64,000 nt of DNA from Pseudomonadota bacterium (GTDB taxonomy: Bacteria; Pseudomonadota; Alphaproteobacteria; Rhodobacterales; Rhodobacteraceae). The notes beneath the pieces are model-generated. The model had not been told where the DNA came from. It searched no databases and worked only from the letters and a program-made list of their open reading frames with translations. A program made the position numbers and the translations under genes. The stretch is from positions 1 to 64,000 of the forward strand of contig JAJXZX010000008.1 of NCBI GenBank assembly GCA_021779835.1. The letters are read 5' to 3'. Position 1 is the stretch's first letter. The number at the start of each line of letters is the position of its first letter. Below are positions 1-10,193 of this stretch, in pieces.

Positions 1-148
1 GCGTCCCGTCCATATCCGGCAAAGTCACCCCCAGATCGACGACGATCAGCCGCTCTTTTCCCTCACGTCCATAGCCATAGACGTAGCAATTCATCCCGAT
101 CTCCCCCGCGCCGCCAAGGGGAAGATAGATCAGGCGCTCTTTGCTCAT
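1..148 (-). CDS. rnj: Ribonuclease J, N-terminal fragment (cut by window edge)
   Basis: Only the first 49 codons are inside the window. They read as the start of a metallo-beta-lactamase-fold RNase J: an opening of the type MSKERLIYLPLGGAGEIGMN, then a tyrosine-rich strand and a VDLGV segment, all typical of the family's first two beta strands. The histidine/aspartate metal motif lies beyond the edge and cannot be checked. The enzyme is a 5'-3' exo/endonuclease for mRNA decay and rRNA processing. The start codon overlaps the stop of coaX (ATGA), so it is probably the last gene of the nuo-birA-coaX tail. The identification rests on the N-terminal pattern and on the gene order common in Rhodobacteraceae. 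Confidence 0.85.
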   Translation of the reverse strand, partial: MSKERLIYLPLGGAGEIGMNCYVYGYGREGKERLIVVDLGVTLPDMDGT

Positions 149-924
149 ACGTTTTCCAATTCCAGGTTATATCTGTGGATCACCGTCAACCCATGCATGG
201 TGAGGTCGTCATCCACTTTGTCGAATAGCGTAAACCCCTGATCGAACAAAGGTGCAAGCCCGCCGGTGGCAATAACCCGCATCGGGCGCACATGTTCAAC
301 ACGGATCTGGCGCACAATCCCCTCGCAGAGGCCGATATAACCCCAAAAGATGCCCGACTGCATACAAGCCACGGTATTCGTACCAATCGCGGATTGAGGT
401 TTCGTTACGTCCACATGCGGCAGCGCTGCCGCAGCCATATGCAACGCCTCAAGGCTCAGGTTCACCCCCGGCGCAATCACGCCGCCGATATAGGCGCCAT
501 CGGTATCCACCACGTCAAACGTGGTCGCGGTGCCAAAATCCACCACGATCAGATCGCCACCATAGCGATCGAAACTGCCCACCGTGTTGACCAGCCGGTC
601 CGGCCCCACCGTGGTGCCCGCATCGACCCGCGGCACCATCGGTAGCGCACATTCGGGCTTGCCCACCACGCGCGGACGGCAATCATAATAGCGGTTGCAC
701 AACACCCGCAAATTGAACACCACGCGCGGCACGGTAGAGGAAATGATCGCCTCGGTGATCGTCACATCCATCTTATGCAGGTTCATCAGGCTGGACAGCC
801 AGACGAAATACTCGTCCGCCGTGCGCCGATGGTCGGTCGCAATGCGCCATGTCGACAGGAAGCGCGTCCCGTCCCAGATCGAAAACACCGTATTGGTGTT
901 ACCGCAGTCGATCGCCAGAAGCAT
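145..924 (-). CDS. coaX: Type III pantothenate kinase
   Basis: This 259-residue protein phosphorylates pantothenate, the first step of coenzyme A synthesis. It begins MLLAIDCGNTNTVFSIWDG, the acidic phosphate-loop motif of the ASKHA-fold CoaX family. Further in it has the pantothenate-site stretch around GPDRLVN, the second nucleotide motif DFGTATTFD and a GGVIAPG loop. Its length matches the family. The frame is open 57 codons upstream, but the ATG at 924 matches the family N-terminus exactly and lies 11 bases after the birA stop. The stop overlaps the rnj start by four bases. Type III kinases are not feedback-inhibited by CoA, as known for the family. Confidence 0.96.
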   Translation of the reverse strand: MLLAIDCGNTNTVFSIWDGTRFLSTWRIATDHRRTADEYFVWLSSLMNLHKMDVTITEAIISSTVPRVVFNLRVLCNRYYDCRPRVVGKPECALPMVPRVDAGTTVGPDRLVNTVGSFDRYGGDLIVVDFGTATTFDVVDTDGAYIGGVIAPGVNLSLEALHMAAAALPHVDVTKPQSAIGTNTVACMQSGIFWGYIGLCEGIVRQIRVEHVRPMRVIATGGLAPLFDQGFTLFDKVDDDLTMHGLTVIHRYNLELENV

Positions 925-935
925 GACCGCCCCCT

Positions 936-1688
936 TCAGAAAAACACCTCGGCCGCCGGGATCGCCCGCCGCCCCGCCGCCGTTTTCAGCACCAACGCCC
1001 CGGTTTCGTCCACCGTTTCGAAGGTGCCCTCGATAGTTTCCGTGCCGGTCCGCGCCACGATGCGCTCGCCCAACCGCGCCGCGCACGCCAACCACGCGCT
1101 GCGGATCGCGGTAAAACCATAGCTGACAAACTGCGCCTCGGCACGCGCATAGGCCACCGCCAGCAGGTCCAGAAACTCCTCTGGCGTCACCCGCGCCCCC
1201 GTCTCACTCAACAGCGAAACCGGACGCACCGCGCCCGCCTCAACCTGATCCGCGCCGGGGGCCGCCACCAGATTGACGCCAATCCCGATTGCCAGATGCG
1301 CGACGCCCGACCCGGCCCCCACGCTTTCCAGCAATATCCCCGCCACCTTGCCGCCATTCAGCAGCACATCATTGGGCCATTTCAACGCAAAAGGCTCCGC
1401 CCGCCCGGTCGCCGCGACAAAGGCATCATAGAGCGCGAGCGAGGCCACGAAAGACCGCAACGCGACCACCTCTGGTGCCTCACGCGGGCGCATCACCAGC
1501 GTTGCCGCGAAATTGCCCTCGGGCATCACCCAGGCCCTGCCCCGCCGCCCTCGCGCCGCCGTTTGGCGATGCGCCAAAATCCAAGCTGGCCCCGTCAGAG
1601 ACGAGGCCAGTCTTGCCGCTTCCAGATTTGTGCTGTCGGTGACGCCCAGCACATGCCGGGCGACGCCTTCGGGCCAGTCAGTGGACAA
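936..1688 (-). CDS. birA: Biotin-[acetyl-CoA-carboxylase] ligase
   Basis: The protein is a monofunctional biotin protein ligase of about 250 residues. It attaches biotin to carboxylase carrier domains, which would include the methylcrotonyl-CoA carboxylase alpha subunit encoded in this window. The catalytic glycine/arginine-rich biotinyl-AMP loop (ARGRRGRAW) is followed by a KWPNDVL motif and a G-x-L-L-E-S strand. There is no N-terminal winged helix, so it is not a repressor. The start is uncertain. A TTG at 1688 gives a family-like N-terminus and overlaps nuoN by 11 bases; another TTG lies at 1721 and a GTG at 1652. No strong ribosome-binding site decides between them. Confidence 0.93.
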   Translation of the reverse strand: MSTDWPEGVARHVLGVTDSTNLEAARLASSLTGPAWILAHRQTAARGRRGRAWVMPEGNFAATLVMRPREAPEVVALRSFVASLALYDAFVAATGRAEPFALKWPNDVLLNGGKVAGILLESVGAGSGVAHLAIGIGVNLVAAPGADQVEAGAVRPVSLLSETGARVTPEEFLDLLAVAYARAEAQFVSYGFTAIRSAWLACAARLGERIVARTGTETIEGTFETVDETGALVLKTAAGRRAIPAAEVFF

Positions 1689-3120
1689 GCGCGACCGCGG
1701 CCGCTTGCGCCAGCGCCTCAACCCCGAACATGTTGACGATGCCCAGCACCATCACCACGGCCGAGACCATCAGGAAGGTCCACGCCACCGCGCCCATGCC
1801 ACCCGCATCGACGCCCTCTGCATCCTCGCCAAAGTACATGTAGAACACGATGCGGAGATAGTAGAACGCACCGATGACCGAAGCGACGGCACCCAAGATC
1901 GCCAGCCAGGTCATGTTGGCGTCCACCGCTGCTTGCAGCACATAGAACTTCCCGAAAAAGCCCAGCATCGGCGGCACGCCCGCAAGGCTGAACATCAGCA
2001 CCAACAGCGCCAGCGCCTTCAGTGGCGCACGCTTGGAATACATCTTCAGCGCAGCAATCTCAGTGACCGGCTGGCCGTCCTTCTCCATCGACAGGATGAA
2101 GGCGAAGGTGCCGACGTTCATGGTGACGTAAATCGCCATGTAGATCAGCATTGCCTTGATACCGCCCGCCGTGCCCGCCGCCAGACCCATCATGGCAAAG
2201 CCCATGTGGCTGATCGAGGAATAGGCCATCAGGCGTTTGATGTCCTTTTGGCCGATTGCGGCCACCGCACCCAGATACATCGAGGCCACCGACAACAGCG
2301 CAATGATCTGCCCCCAGTCGCCCGGTGCAGTGCCAAAGGCCCCGACCACAACGCGCGCAATCATCGCCATCGCCGCCACTTTCGGCGCGGTGGCAAAGAA
2401 CGCGGTCACCGGCGTGGGCGAGCCTTCATAGACGTCCGGCGTCCACATGTGGAACGGCACCGCCGACACTTTGAACGCCATACCCGAGATCAGGAACACC
2501 AACCCGAACAACAGCCCCATCGACATCTGCCCGGCATGAACCGTCTGGATGATGCCCGAAAACAGCGTGGTGCCGGCAAAGCCATAGGTCAGCGAGGCAC
2601 CATAGAGCAGCAACCCCGACGACAGCGCGCCAAGCACAAAATACTTCATGCCCGCTTCGGTCGACTTCTCGTTGTCGCGGCGGAAGCTGGCCAGCACGTA
2701 AAGCGCCAGCGATTGCAGCTCCAGCCCCATATAAAGTGCCATCAGATCCCCGGCAGAGACCATGATCATCATGCCCACCACCGACAGCGCCACCAGCACC
2801 GGATACTCAAAGCGCAGCATGTCGCGCTTGACCATATACTCCTGCCCCACCAGCAGCACCGCAGCGCCCGACAGCAGCACCGTCACCTTGGCAAAGCGCG
2901 CGAAGGCATCATTGATGAACAGCCCGCCAAACGCCGTATGCGCGCCACCTGGCCCAAACCCGATCCACACCGCGACCGCGACGAACACCAGCGCCGTCGC
3001 CGTGTTGATCTTTGCCGCCACCAGATCCTTGCCGGTGTAGACCCCGAACATCAGCGCGGCCATCGCGTAAAGCGCGATAATCACTTCCGGCAGAACTAGA
3101 TTGAAATCGCCTGAAATCAT
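1678..3120 (-). CDS. nuoN: NADH-quinone oxidoreductase subunit N
   Basis: This is one of the three antiporter-like membrane subunits of complex I (480 residues). It is a multi-pass protein with the conserved proton-channel helices: a [12 protein letters not shown] segment carrying the key TM5 glutamate, a lysine-bearing [15 protein letters not shown] segment, and the later [18 protein letters not shown] helix. It sits in the cytoplasmic membrane arm and helps translocate protons. It is the last core nuo gene, 12 bases behind nuoM, and its end overlaps birA, so complex I, biotin ligase and CoaX are probably cotranscribed. Confidence 0.98.
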   Translation of the reverse strand: MISGDFNLVLPEVIIALYAMAALMFGVYTGKDLVAAKINTATALVFVAVAVWIGFGPGGAHTAFGGLFINDAFARFAKVTVLLSGAAVLLVGQEYMVKRDMLRFEYPVLVALSVVGMMIMVSAGDLMALYMGLELQSLALYVLASFRRDNEKSTEAGMKYFVLGALSSGLLLYGASLTYGFAGTTLFSGIIQTVHAGQMSMGLLFGLVFLISGMAFKVSAVPFHMWTPDVYEGSPTPVTAFFATAPKVAAMAMIARVVVGAFGTAPGDWGQIIALLSVASMYLGAVAAIGQKDIKRLMAYSSISHMGFAMMGLAAGTAGGIKAMLIYMAIYVTMNVGTFAFILSMEKDGQPVTEIAALKMYSKRAPLKALALLVLMFSLAGVPPMLGFFGKFYVLQAAVDANMTWLAILGAVASVIGAFYYLRIVFYMYFGEDAEGVDAGGMGAVAWTFLMVSAVVMVLGIVNMFGVEALAQAAAVALVH

Positions 3121-3132
3121 CGCCTTCGTCCT

Positions 3133-4674
3133 TCAGTTCTTCGCCGCTTGCGTCTGGGCCGCGGCCCCCGCAACAGCCGTATCGACATGAGAAATCAGCG
3201 CCGTCACCGAGGGCCCGACAATGTCGGTCACAAGGCTCGGGTAGATCCCCAACAACAGCGTCATCGCCACCAACGGTGCGAAGATCAGCCTCTCGCGCAG
3301 GTCCATGTCGGTGATCGCCTTCAGGCTATCCTTGACCAGCGCGCCAAACACCACGCGCCGGTAGAGATAAAGCGCATAGGACGCCGAGAAGATCACGCCC
3401 GACGTCGCAACCGCCGCCACCCAGGTATTGACCTGGAAGGTGCCCATCAGCGTCAGGAACTCGCCGACAAACCCGCTCGTCCCCGGCAGGCCGACGTTCG
3501 CCATGGTGAAAAACATGAAGATCAGCGCGTAAACCGGCATCCGGTTCACCAAGCCACCATAGGCCGCGATGTCGCGCGTGTGCATCCGGTCATAAATCAC
3601 GCCGACGCTGAGGAACAGCGCGCCCGAGACGAAGCCGTGGCTGATCATCTGGAACATCGCGCCATCCAGCCCTTGCTGGTTCATCGCGAAAATCCCCATC
3701 GTCACAAACCCCATGTGGGCAACCGACGAATAGGCGATCAGCTTTTTCATGTCCTCCTGCACCAGCGCCACAAGGCTGGTGTAGACAATCGCGATGGCCG
3801 ACATCCACAACACCAACGGCGTCAGGATATGGCTCGCCACCGGGAACATCGGCAGGCTGAAGCGCAGGAAGCCATAGCCCCCCATCTTCAGCAGGATCGC
3901 CGCCAGCACGACCGAGCCCGCCGTCGGCGCCTCAACGTGCGCATCGGGCAACCAGGTGTGGAACGGCCACATCGGCATTTTCACCGCGAATGACGCGAAG
4001 AACGCCAGGAACAGCATGGTCTGCAAGCCGCCCGCGATCTGCCAGCCAAACAGGTTCAGCGGACCCGCGCTGAACTGGTGCGTCAACAGCGTCGGAATGT
4101 CGGTGGTGCCCGCATCGCGATACATCACCACCATAGCCACCAGCATCAGAACCGATCCAAGGAAGGTATAGAGGAAGAATTTGAACGACGCATAGATGCG
4201 CCGCTTGCCGCCCCAGATGCCGATAATCAGGAACATCGGGATCAGACCTGCCTCGAAGAACAGGTAGAACAGCACCATGTCGAGCGCCACGAACACGCCA
4301 AGCATCAGGCTTTCCAGCACCAGAAACGCGATCATGTATTCCTTGACCCGCATCTCGACGCCCCAGCAGGCAGCGATGGTCAAGGGCATCAACGCGGTGG
4401 TCAACAGCACGAACAGCACCGACAACCCGTCCACGCCGACCTTGTAGTGGAAGCCAAGGATCCACGCATGTTCCTCGACAAACTGGAACCCGGTGTTCTT
4501 CGGATCAAACCCGAACAACAGCGCCAGCGACACCGCGAAGGTGGCGATGGTCGCAATCAACGCAAGCCATTTGGCATTGCGGGCCGAAGCCTCATCATTT
4601 CCACGCAGGAACAGGGCCAATATCGCCGCAGCAACCAGCGGAATAAAGGTGATGATGGAAAGCAGATTGCCCAT
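3133..4674 (-). CDS. nuoM: NADH-quinone oxidoreductase subunit M
   Basis: This is the second antiporter-like subunit of complex I, 513 residues from the ATG at 4674. It has about 14 membrane segments, the E-containing helix around [12 protein letters not shown], the lysine helix in [23 protein letters not shown], and the [22 protein letters not shown] helix shared with NuoL and NuoN. The ATG shares one base with the nuoL stop (TGATG), which points to translational coupling and decides the start over an open frame 10 codons longer. It sits between NuoL and NuoN in the membrane arm. Confidence 0.98.
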   Translation of the reverse strand: MGNLLSIITFIPLVAAAILALFLRGNDEASARNAKWLALIATIATFAVSLALLFGFDPKNTGFQFVEEHAWILGFHYKVGVDGLSVLFVLLTTALMPLTIAACWGVEMRVKEYMIAFLVLESLMLGVFVALDMVLFYLFFEAGLIPMFLIIGIWGGKRRIYASFKFFLYTFLGSVLMLVAMVVMYRDAGTTDIPTLLTHQFSAGPLNLFGWQIAGGLQTMLFLAFFASFAVKMPMWPFHTWLPDAHVEAPTAGSVVLAAILLKMGGYGFLRFSLPMFPVASHILTPLVLWMSAIAIVYTSLVALVQEDMKKLIAYSSVAHMGFVTMGIFAMNQQGLDGAMFQMISHGFVSGALFLSVGVIYDRMHTRDIAAYGGLVNRMPVYALIFMFFTMANVGLPGTSGFVGEFLTLMGTFQVNTWVAAVATSGVIFSASYALYLYRRVVFGALVKDSLKAITDMDLRERLIFAPLVAMTLLLGIYPSLVTDIVGPSVTALISHVDTAVAGAAAQTQAAKN

Positions 4675-6683
4675 CAGTGCGCCCCTCCGGTAAGCGTCAT
4701 CCAAGTCATCAGGACACCAATCCCGATCACCATCGCGAAAGCATAGTGGAACAGATAGCCCGACTGGGCACGGCCCGCGAGCCGGGTGAAGAACGGGACA
4801 ATGCCCATCGCAACCCCGTCGATAGTGCCGTCGATCACCTCGCCGTCACCTTTCTTCCAAAGCATACGCCCGACCCAGAACGCGGGCTTCACGAAGATCG
4901 CGTCATAGATCTCGTCGAAATACCATTTGTTCAGCAAGAACAGGTAAAGCGGCCGCTGCGACGCCGCGAAAATCGCGGGCAGCTCGGGCGAGCGGATATA
5001 CATCTTCCACGCCACCGCAAAGCCCAGCACCATCGCGATAAACGGCGACAGGCTGACCCACATCGGGCTTTCATGCGCCATGGCAATCACATGGTTCTGC
5101 GCGCCCATATAGATCGCGCCAGCCCCCGGTGCGGCGCCGTCCTTCAGGCTGAAAAAATGCGCCATCGTCGCTTCGTTGCCGAAGAAAGAGTTGTACCAGA
5201 TCATGCCGCCAAACGTCGCGCCAAGCGCCAGAACCCCCAGCGGGATCAGCATGTTAAGCGGGCTCTCATGCGCGTGGTCATAGGCGTGATGGTCGCCCTT
5301 CGGCTCGCCATAGAACGTCATGAACATCAGCCGCCACGAGTAGAAGCTGGTAAAGGCCGCCGCGATGACCAACAGCCAGAAGGCATACATCGACCCACCG
5401 GCAAAGGTGCTCTCGATGATCGCATCTTTCGACAGGAAGCCGGCAAAGCCAATCGGCAGACCAAACATCTCTTTCGAGAAGGGAATACCAACCCCGGTAA
5501 TCGCCAGCGTCCCGATCATCATCGCCCAGAACGTCAGCGGGATTTTCTTCCGCAAGCCACCATAGTTGCGCATGTCCTGCTCGTGGTGCATCGCCGTGAT
5601 GACCGAGCCCGCACCAAGGAACAGCATGGCCTTGAAGAACGCGTGCGTCAGCAGGTGGAACATTGCGACGCCATAAACGCCCGAGCCTGCGGCGGCGAAC
5701 ATATAGCCCAGCTGCGAACAGGTCGAATAGGCGATCACGCGCTTGATATCGTTTTGCACCAGACCCACGGTCGCGGCAAAGAACGCGGTAGAGGCGCCCA
5801 TCACCAACACCAACTCGCGCGCCGACGGGGCAAATTCATACAAAGGCGACATGCGGCAGATCAAGAACACACCCGCCGTCACCATCGTCGCGGCGTGGAT
5901 CAGCGCCGAAACCGGTGTCGGGCCCTCCATCGCATCCGGCAACCAAGTGTGCAGGAACAACTGCGCCGACTTGCCGGAGGCCCCGATGAACAGCAACACC
6001 CCGATCAGGTTCGCAGCGTTCCACTGCGTCCACAGGAAATGCACGTTCATCTTCGCCAGATCGCCGACATGGGCGAACACGGTGTCAAAGTTGATGCTGT
6101 CGGTCAGGTAGAACAGCGCGAAGATCCCCAAGGCGAAACCAAAGTCACCGACCCGGTTCACCACAAAGGCCTTGATCGCCGCCGCGTTCGCGCTCGGTTT
6201 CTTGTAGTAAAAGCCGATCAGGAGATAGGACGCGACGCCCACGCCCTCCCAGCCAAAGAACATCTGCACCAGATTGTCCGCCGTCACCAGCGCCAGCATG
6301 GTAAAGGTAAAGAACGAGAGGTAAGCGAAGAAGCGCGCACGGTAGGGCTCGTCATCGCCCCAATTCTCGTCATGCGCCATGTATCCCATGGAATACAGAT
6401 GCACGAGCGAGGAAACCGTCGTCACCACGATCAGCATGATCGTGGTCAGTCGGTCCAGCCGGATGCCCCAATAAGTATCAAGGCTGCCCGACGAGATATA
6501 CCGCAGGATCTCGATATGCTTGGTCACGCCATCAAAGCCGATGAACACGACCCAAGACAGCACGCAGGCAAGGAACAGCAACGCGGTCGTCAGCACCTGT
6601 GCCGACCGTTCGCCGATGATCTTCCAGCCAAAGCCACCGATAAGCGCGCCGACCAGCGGCGCAAAAAGGATGATCGGTTCCAT
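4674..6683 (-). CDS. nuoL: NADH-quinone oxidoreductase subunit L
   Basis: This is the distal antiporter-like subunit of complex I (669 residues). It shows the NuoL-specific opening, the [19 protein letters not shown] segment, the [21 protein letters not shown] lysine region and the [20 protein letters not shown] helix. The C-terminal part contains the lateral amphipathic helix and anchor expected of NuoL, ending in a final membrane helix near residues 645-665. It lies six bases after nuoK and shares a base with nuoM. Confidence 0.98.
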   Translation of the reverse strand: MEPIILFAPLVGALIGGFGWKIIGERSAQVLTTALLFLACVLSWVVFIGFDGVTKHIEILRYISSGSLDTYWGIRLDRLTTIMLIVVTTVSSLVHLYSMGYMAHDENWGDDEPYRARFFAYLSFFTFTMLALVTADNLVQMFFGWEGVGVASYLLIGFYYKKPSANAAAIKAFVVNRVGDFGFALGIFALFYLTDSINFDTVFAHVGDLAKMNVHFLWTQWNAANLIGVLLFIGASGKSAQLFLHTWLPDAMEGPTPVSALIHAATMVTAGVFLICRMSPLYEFAPSARELVLVMGASTAFFAATVGLVQNDIKRVIAYSTCSQLGYMFAAAGSGVYGVAMFHLLTHAFFKAMLFLGAGSVITAMHHEQDMRNYGGLRKKIPLTFWAMMIGTLAITGVGIPFSKEMFGLPIGFAGFLSKDAIIESTFAGGSMYAFWLLVIAAAFTSFYSWRLMFMTFYGEPKGDHHAYDHAHESPLNMLIPLGVLALGATFGGMIWYNSFFGNEATMAHFFSLKDGAAPGAGAIYMGAQNHVIAMAHESPMWVSLSPFIAMVLGFAVAWKMYIRSPELPAIFAASQRPLYLFLLNKWYFDEIYDAIFVKPAFWVGRMLWKKGDGEVIDGTIDGVAMGIVPFFTRLAGRAQSGYLFHYAFAMVIGIGVLMTWMTLTGGAH

Positions 6684-6689
6684 TGCGCC

Positions 6690-6995
6690 TTACCCCTTCA
6701 TCACGTTGACGTCTTCGACCTCAATCGACCCGCGCGCCCGGAAGAAGCTCACAAGGATCGCAAGGCCAATCGCCGCCTCGGCCGCAGCCACCGTCAGCAC
6801 GAACATGGTGAACACCTGCCCCACCAGATCATGCATGAAGCTGGAGAACGCGACGAAGTTGATGTTCACCGCCAACAGGATCAGCTCCACCGACATCAGG
6901 ATAACGATGACGTTCTTTCGGTTCAGAAAGATCCCGAAAATCCCGATGACGAACAGCACCGCGGCCACCGTCAGATATTGTGCAAGTCCGATCAT
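6690..6995 (-). CDS. nuoK: NADH-quinone oxidoreductase subunit K
   Basis: NuoK is a 101-residue, three-helix membrane subunit (MrpC-like). It carries the two conserved glutamates of the family in [11 protein letters not shown] and [11 protein letters not shown], which form part of the central proton half-channel. The ATG at 6995 gives exactly the family length; the upstream frame extension is non-conserved sequence. The gene is separated from nuoJ by an unusual 80-base spacer that contains a perfect hairpin, whereas most neighbours in this operon overlap. Confidence 0.98.
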   Translation of the reverse strand: MIGLAQYLTVAAVLFVIGIFGIFLNRKNVIVILMSVELILLAVNINFVAFSSFMHDLVGQVFTMFVLTVAAAEAAIGLAILVSFFRARGSIEVEDVNVMKG

Positions 6996-7041
6996 TTCGT
7001 CCCTCCGGGTCCGCGCCCGATATTTCCGTCTTGTCTTTTGC

Positions 7042-7062
7042 CGCGCCGGATCGCCCGGCGCG
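7042..7062 (-). other. Intercistronic hairpin between nuoJ and nuoK
   Basis: An 8-bp perfect stem (CGCGCCGG / CCGGCGCG) with a 5-base loop lies in the nuoJ-nuoK spacer. On the transcribed strand it is followed by a purine-rich GCAAAAGACAAG stretch, not a U tract. It therefore looks more like an mRNA-stabilising or processing structure than a terminator, since nuoK-N must be expressed. This is an inference from base pairing only. Confidence 0.4.
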
Positions 7063-7075
7063 CATACTCTTTCGC

Positions 7076-7690
7076 CTAGAGGCCCTGCCCCGGCTTCACA
7101 TCGTGCAGCTCCATCGCCGCCGCCGGATCGCGCCACATCTGGTGCAGCACGTTCTGGCGTTTCACCGACTTCCGATGCCGCATCGTCAGCACGATCGCCC
7201 CGATCATCGCGACCAGCAGGATCAGCGCCGAAATCATGAACAGAAACACATACTTGTCATAGAGCAGCAGCCCCAGCGCCTTGGTGTTCTGCACTTGGCC
7301 CAGATCCGGCGTCACCGCCTGCCGCAACCCTTCCGCCGCGTCCGAGGCGTGCCAGACCCCCAGCACCATGAAGAACTGCATCAGCAAGATCACCCCGATC
7401 AGCAGCGCCAGCGGCATATACTTCGACATTTCCGCCTTCAGCTCGGCGAAATCGACGTCCAGCATCATCACCACGAACAGGAACAACACCGCGACCGCGC
7501 CGACATAGACGATAATCAACAGCATCGCCACGAACTCCGCCCCCAGCAGCACGAACAGCCCGGCTGAGGAAAGAAACGCAAGGATCAGCCACAGCACCGA
7601 GTGGACCGGGTTCTTCGCCGTAACGACGAACAATCCCGCGGCCACCGCCACGATGGAAAACATGTAAAATGCAAACGCTGCGACAGTCAT
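7076..7690 (-). CDS. nuoJ: NADH-quinone oxidoreductase subunit J
   Basis: This 204-residue membrane subunit (ND6 homologue) has five helices, including the flexible glycine/valine-rich TM3 seen here as [17 protein letters not shown], the pi-bulge helix that couples quinone reduction to proton pumping. The C-terminal tail is hydrophilic and basic, as in other alphaproteobacteria. Its ATG overlaps the stop of the preceding carboxymuconolactone-decarboxylase-like gene by four bases (ATGA), so the two are translationally coupled. Confidence 0.97.
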   Translation of the reverse strand: MTVAAFAFYMFSIVAVAAGLFVVTAKNPVHSVLWLILAFLSSAGLFVLLGAEFVAMLLIIVYVGAVAVLFLFVVMMLDVDFAELKAEMSKYMPLALLIGVILLMQFFMVLGVWHASDAAEGLRQAVTPDLGQVQNTKALGLLLYDKYVFLFMISALILLVAMIGAIVLTMRHRKSVKRQNVLHQMWRDPAAAMELHDVKPGQGL

Positions 7691-8097
7691 TCACTGCCCT
7701 CCCCGGTTTCGCCAAAGACGGACTGGGCAATTTCCAGCGCCTTGGTCATGGCGGGCAAACCGCCGAACATGCTCATTTGTGAAATCACTTCCGCGATCTC
7801 CCGTTTTGTCGCGCCCGCCGCCAAAGCATGGCGGATGGTCAGCTTGATCTGCGGCTCGGCCAGTGCGCCCAGCACCACCAGTGCCGCCAGCGTCACCAAC
7901 AGCCGTGTTTTCGCGTCCAGCCCGTCCTTGTTAAAGGTGCGGCCAAACCACATCTCCATCATGTCCTTGGTCATGGTGGGGAACAGCTTGTCCAACCCCT
8001 TCACCTGCATGTTCTCCAATGCGGGGTTGAAGGCATGGACCATCTCCTGGCCCTGCTCCATCATCGCCTTGAACATACCTGTGAAATCAGCGGTCAT
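7687..8097 (-). CDS. Carboxymuconolactone decarboxylase-like protein inside the nuo operon
   Basis: The 136-residue all-helical protein has the AhpD/CMD-type core: [16 protein letters not shown], an R-H-A-L-A-A-G-A-T segment, and an [13 protein letters not shown] helix. It contains no cysteine at all, so it cannot be an AhpD-type CxxC peroxidase, and an enzymatic role is unproven. It overlaps both nuoI and nuoJ by four bases, which places it firmly in the complex I transcription unit. A role in assembly or as a Rhodobacteraceae-specific accessory subunit is possible but only inferred from position. Confidence 0.8.
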   Translation of the reverse strand: MTADFTGMFKAMMEQGQEMVHAFNPALENMQVKGLDKLFPTMTKDMMEMWFGRTFNKDGLDAKTRLLVTLAALVVLGALAEPQIKLTIRHALAAGATKREIAEVISQMSMFGGLPAMTKALEIAQSVFGETGEGSE

Positions 8098-8600
8098 CTG
8101 TAGGGGGCATCCGTTGCAAGGTTGCGCGCGATCTCGGCTTCCCAGCGGTCGCCGTTGTCCAGCAACTTGGCCTTGTCATAGAAAAGCTCTTCGCGGGTTT
8201 CCGAGGCGAATTCGAAGTTCGGCCCCTCGACGATCGCATCGACCGGGCAGGCTTCCTGACAGAAACCGCAGTAGATGCACTTGGTCATGTCGATGTCATA
8301 GCGCGTGGTGCGGCGGCTGCCGTCATCGCGGGGCTCGGCATCAATCGTGATCGCCTGCGCCGGGCAAATCGCCTCGCACAGCTTACACGCGATGCACCGC
8401 TCCTCGCCCGAGGGATAGCGCCGCAGCGCATGTTCGCCACGGAAGCGGGGCGAAAGCGGCCCCTTCTCGTGCGGATAGTTCAGCGTCGCCTTCGGCGCGA
8501 GGAAGTATTTCATCCCAAGGCCAAAGCCTTTGATGAAGTCCACCATAAAGAAATACTTGATGGCGCGACCGTAATCGATCTTTCGTGTCATCCCCATCAT
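8094..8600 (-). CDS. nuoI: NADH-quinone oxidoreductase subunit I
   Basis: NuoI carries iron-sulfur clusters N6a and N6b in the peripheral arm of complex I. Both 4Fe-4S ferredoxin motifs are intact: [12 protein letters not shown] and [12 protein letters not shown]. The ATG at 8600 shares a base with the nuoH stop (TGATG); alternative ATGs lie at 8597 and 8591, and a GGGGG run just upstream fits the first two best. The N-terminal amphipathic part ([18 protein letters not shown]) contacts the membrane arm. Product length is about 168 residues, normal for alphaproteobacteria. Confidence 0.97.
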   Translation of the reverse strand: MMGMTRKIDYGRAIKYFFMVDFIKGFGLGMKYFLAPKATLNYPHEKGPLSPRFRGEHALRRYPSGEERCIACKLCEAICPAQAITIDAEPRDDGSRRTTRYDIDMTKCIYCGFCQEACPVDAIVEGPNFEFASETREELFYDKAKLLDNGDRWEAEIARNLATDAPYR

Positions 8601-9640
8601 CAGCCCCCGATCATCGCCCAGCGTGCCCAAAGCCCGCCAAGCACTGCATATTTCGCCAAGAACGATACGATCACCACCCAGCCAAGGCTCAACGGCAGGA
8701 ACACTTTCCAGCCCACGCGCATCAGTTGGTCATAGCGGTAGCGCGGCACGATTGCCTTCACCATGGCGAACATGAAGAAGAAGAACGCCATCTTGCCAAC
8801 CATCCACAGCGCGCCATCCGGCACGCCCGGAATCGGCGACAGCCAGCCGCCAAAGAACAGCAGGGTGATCAGCGCGCACATCAGGAAGATTGCGATATAC
8901 TCGCCCGCCATGAACAGCAGATAGGGGGTAGAGGAATATTCAACCATGAAGCCCGCAACCAGTTCCGACTCTGCCTCGGGCAGGTCGAACGGCGGGCGGT
9001 TGGTTTCCGCCAGCGCGCTGACAAAGAACAGCACCACCATCGGCAGATGCGGCAGCCAATACCAGTTGAACAGTCCGAACCGCCCCGATTGCGCATGAAC
9101 AATGTCGCCGAAGTTCATCGAACCGGTCGAGATGATGATGCCAATGATGATCAGCCCCAGCGACACCTCGTAAGAAATCATCTGCGCCGCCGACCGCAAA
9201 GACCCAAGGAACGGGTATTTGGAGTTCGAGGCCCAGCCGCCCATGATGACGCCGTAAACCTCAAGGCTCGACACCGCGAACACGAACAGCACCGCCACGT
9301 TTATATCCGACAACACCCAGGTGTGGGTGAACGGAATTACCGCCCAGGCCAGCACCGCCAGCACGAAGCTCAGCATGGGGGCGAGGAAGAACACCGCCTT
9401 GTCGGCACCCGCAGGCACCACGATTTCCTTCACCACATATTTCAGCGCATCCGCCACCGATTGCAGCAACCCGAAGGCGCCGACCACGTTGGGCCCCCTG
9501 CGCATCTGGACCGCAGCCCAGATCTTGCGGTCGCCGTAAACCAGGAACAGCAGCGAGATCATCACAAAGGCGATGATTCCCAGCCCCTGCAGCAAGATCA
9601 GCAGCGTTGTACCCAGGCCCGTTTGCAGAAAGTCAGCCAT
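8600..9640 (-). CDS. nuoH: NADH-quinone oxidoreductase subunit H
   Basis: NuoH (ND1 homologue, 346 residues) forms the quinone-access chamber. It has eight or more membrane helices, the RRGPNVVG loop near residue 47 that contacts the peripheral arm, and the acidic loop with the [20 protein letters not shown] signature of the quinone/proton pathway. The stop shares a base with the nuoI start. Upstream of its ATG lies a short spacer occupied mostly by a 14-bp tandem repeat. Confidence 0.98.
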   Translation of the reverse strand: MADFLQTGLGTTLLILLQGLGIIAFVMISLLFLVYGDRKIWAAVQMRRGPNVVGAFGLLQSVADALKYVVKEIVVPAGADKAVFFLAPMLSFVLAVLAWAVIPFTHTWVLSDINVAVLFVFAVSSLEVYGVIMGGWASNSKYPFLGSLRSAAQMISYEVSLGLIIIGIIISTGSMNFGDIVHAQSGRFGLFNWYWLPHLPMVVLFFVSALAETNRPPFDLPEAESELVAGFMVEYSSTPYLLFMAGEYIAIFLMCALITLLFFGGWLSPIPGVPDGALWMVGKMAFFFFMFAMVKAIVPRYRYDQLMRVGWKVFLPLSLGWVVIVSFLAKYAVLGGLWARWAMIGG

Positions 9641-9656
9641 GTTGCCTTATCCTCAG

Positions 9657-9699
9657 ATCGCCCGTTCTCATATCGCCCATCTCAAATCGCCCGTCTCAT
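9657..9699 (-). repeat. Three-copy tandem repeat of about 14 bp
   Basis: Three head-to-tail copies of a unit close to ATCGCCCRTCTCAT (15, 14 and 14 bases) fill the spacer between the lipoprotein gene and nuoH. On the transcribed strand each unit begins TGAGA, and the first copy includes the TGA stop of the lipoprotein gene. The copies differ at only one or two positions, so they look like a recent slippage expansion. The array stops about 15 bases before the nuoH start codon, where a GGATAAGG sequence could serve as ribosome-binding site. Confidence 0.75.
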
Positions 9700-10190
9700 A
9701 TGGTCGGTATTCCCTGCGCCCCGCAATCGCGCACCGTCACTTCGGCGTCGATTGTCAGAAGCCCGTCGGGCAGTGCGGACGAGATGGTGTAAACCGCATC
9801 TCCGCGCCAGATGCCACCCTCTTCCGCCACATTCGTCCTCACATGTCGCGCAAATCCGTATCCGCGGATCAACGCATACTGCGCCGCAGCACAAGCCGCA
9901 TAGGCGCCCACGTCCGCCTTCGACCGCGCGCCCTTCATCGACACGACGAAATCCACCAGATCACCCTCCAGCAGCACCGTTTTGATGCCCAGATAGACGG
10001 GATGAAAATCCGCCGATTTGCGCGGCACGGTAGAGTTTGAAACTCCCTGCCCGGCCGCCATCGCCTGCTTCGTCTGCGCCGTCATCGCCTTTTGCAGCTC
10101 CGCCTGCGGGTCCGTCGGCTGCTCGCACGCCCCCAACAGCGCAAGCGCGCTGAGGGTCAGAGCCAGCCGGGGCAGACGCGGTTGCATCAT
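9696..10190 (-). CDS. Putative lipoprotein of unknown function in the nuo operon
   Basis: The 164-residue product begins with a basic stretch, a hydrophobic core and a good lipobox, LLGAC, with Cys22 as the predicted lipidation site. The mature part has a short Pro/Gln-rich linker and then a compact domain with an ACAAAQYALIRGYG helix and later strands. I do not recognise a named family. It lies between nuoG and nuoH, four bases after the nuoG stop, so it should be made together with complex I. The predicted periplasmic membrane-anchored location puts it on the opposite side of the membrane from the NuoG module. Confidence 0.8.
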   Translation of the reverse strand: MMQPRLPRLALTLSALALLGACEQPTDPQAELQKAMTAQTKQAMAAGQGVSNSTVPRKSADFHPVYLGIKTVLLEGDLVDFVVSMKGARSKADVGAYAACAAAQYALIRGYGFARHVRTNVAEEGGIWRGDAVYTISSALPDGLLTIDAEVTVRDCGAQGIPTI

Positions 10191-10193
10191 CTG

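Noticed and set aside
1513-3099. A 528-codon plus-strand frame opposite birA and nuoN
   Set aside because: Histidine/arginine-rich shadow of nuoN with no recognisable protein feature.
4677-7079. An 800-codon plus-strand frame opposite nuoL and nuoK
   Set aside because: Same composition artefact; nuoL and nuoK on the minus strand have full conserved motifs.
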